Source: a bacterium (GTDB taxonomy: Bacteria; Patescibacteriota; Gracilibacteria; UBA4473). Taken from it: 64,000 bases of DNA. Location: assembly GCA_018648585.1 (NCBI GenBank), contig JABGQW010000016.1, positions 22,483-86,482 on the forward strand, in the 5' to 3' direction. Under the pieces are notes generated by a model. The model was not told the DNA's origin, searched no databases, and saw only the letters and a list, made by a program, of their open reading frames with translations. A program made the translations under genes and the position numbers. This document shows, in pieces, positions 63,741 through 64,000 of this stretch. The stretch's first letter is position 1. Every line of letters starts with the position of its first letter.

Positions 63741-64000
63741 GATGGATTACTCCTCACTTCGTTCGTCGTGGCTGCGCATCGAACCAAATGGTTCAAATCG
63801 TTCGCTCCGCGAATTAAAAAAAAAATTCCGCAGGGGAGCTTTTTAAAAAATGTCGAGATGGATTACTCCTCGCTTCGCTCGTCGTGGCTGCGCATCGAAC
63901 CAAATGGTTCAAATCATTCGCTTCGCGAATTAAAAATAAAAAAACTCCGCAGGGGAGCTTTTTAAAAAATGTCGAGATGGATTACTCCTCGCTTCGCTCG
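63741..64000. repeat. Tandem repeat of ~116-119 bp reaching the window end
   Basis: The GATGGATTACTCCTC unit starts at 63741, 63857 and 63976, so at least two full copies plus a partial one. Each holds GAACCAAATGGTTC (palindrome), TTCGC repeats and CTCC-GCAG-GGGAG followed by T. No coding role is likely; ORFs here are artefacts. Confidence 0.85.

Noticed and set aside
63541-63965. ORFs of 101 and 65 codons at the window end
   Set aside because: They overlap the end of the exported-protein gene or consist of the tandem repeat.
63741-64000. CRISPR array
   Set aside because: Units are ~117 bp and nearly identical throughout, with no unique spacers and no cas genes.

Overview
The window looks like a chromosomal contig of a small-genome bacterium, probably from the Candidate Phyla Radiation (Patescibacteria). 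The signs are compact convergent and 4-base-overlapping genes, A/T-run-rich DNA with AAAATTT-type codons, weak or absent Shine-Dalgarno sites, UGA used as a normal stop (so not the recoded Gracilibacteria/Absconditabacteria), and a family set common in that group (VanW, YggT, DUF5665, a conserved conjugation-type ATPase, MurJ, a DHFR-like reductase). The exact lineage is not established; Peregrinibacteria-like is only a guess.

Layout. 1-3.1 kb: 3' part of glyA and a two-gene unit of unknown function. 3.1-10.3 kb (minus strand): rpsG, rpsL and rpoC with no rpoB beside rpoC, then a GlmU-like enzyme and a DUF1858/IscA-like fusion. 10.3-11.4 kb: thyA with a duplicated 3' tail. 11.4-20.4 kb: an AT-rich foreign island made of two integron-type gene cassettes. 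Cassette 1 holds an EcoRII-like restriction-modification pair. Cassette 2 holds a fused restriction-methylation-specificity enzyme and a TIGR04141/DUF6119 protein. Each cassette ends in a recognisable attC site. 20.5-29.5 kb: ferritin-like/VIT1 iron protein, secreted Fn3-like protein, a nucleotide cluster (DHFR-like, dUTPase/dCTP deaminase family, dCMP deaminase), PrsW protease, Fe-type superoxide dismutase, and a lexA-recA SOS operon. 29.5-36.1 kb: unknown protein, response regulator, soluble histidine kinase, metG, and a frameshifted DNA-transfer-type ATPase. 36.2-46.4 kb: D,D-carboxypeptidase, tRNA-Cys beside cysS, YggT/DUF5665, UvrC with an inserted nucleotidyltransferase domain, YraN, guanylate kinase, ECF-type sigma factor, and S41 protease. 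46.5-64 kb: a 933-residue unknown protein, tRNA-Lys, gyrA, VanW, a lipoprotein gene between two copies of the ftsH 3' end, ftsH, def, rplJL with an L10-type leader and attenuator, NUDIX, RluD, GNAT, MurJ, a secreted unknown, and a tandem repeat running off the end.

How it works together. Most genes are housekeeping: translation, transcription, DNA repair and SOS, dTMP supply, envelope. ThyA, the DHFR-like protein, the dUTPase-family protein and dCMP deaminase could together form a dUMP-to-dTMP route. lexA and recA are adjacent and share one candidate operator. Promoters follow a uniform pattern: TTGnnn, exactly 16 bp, TAnAnT. In several genes the start codon lies 7 nt after the -10 box, which predicts leaderless mRNAs.

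The most notable items are the integron-cassette restriction island, whose cassette ends match reciprocally; three hairpins with a conserved C-rich loop and changing but paired stems; the UvrC-nucleotidyltransferase fusion; the ThyA Asn-to-Asp change; and duplicated gene 3' ends beside accessory DNA at thyA and ftsH. All calls come from reading the sequence; no database search was run.
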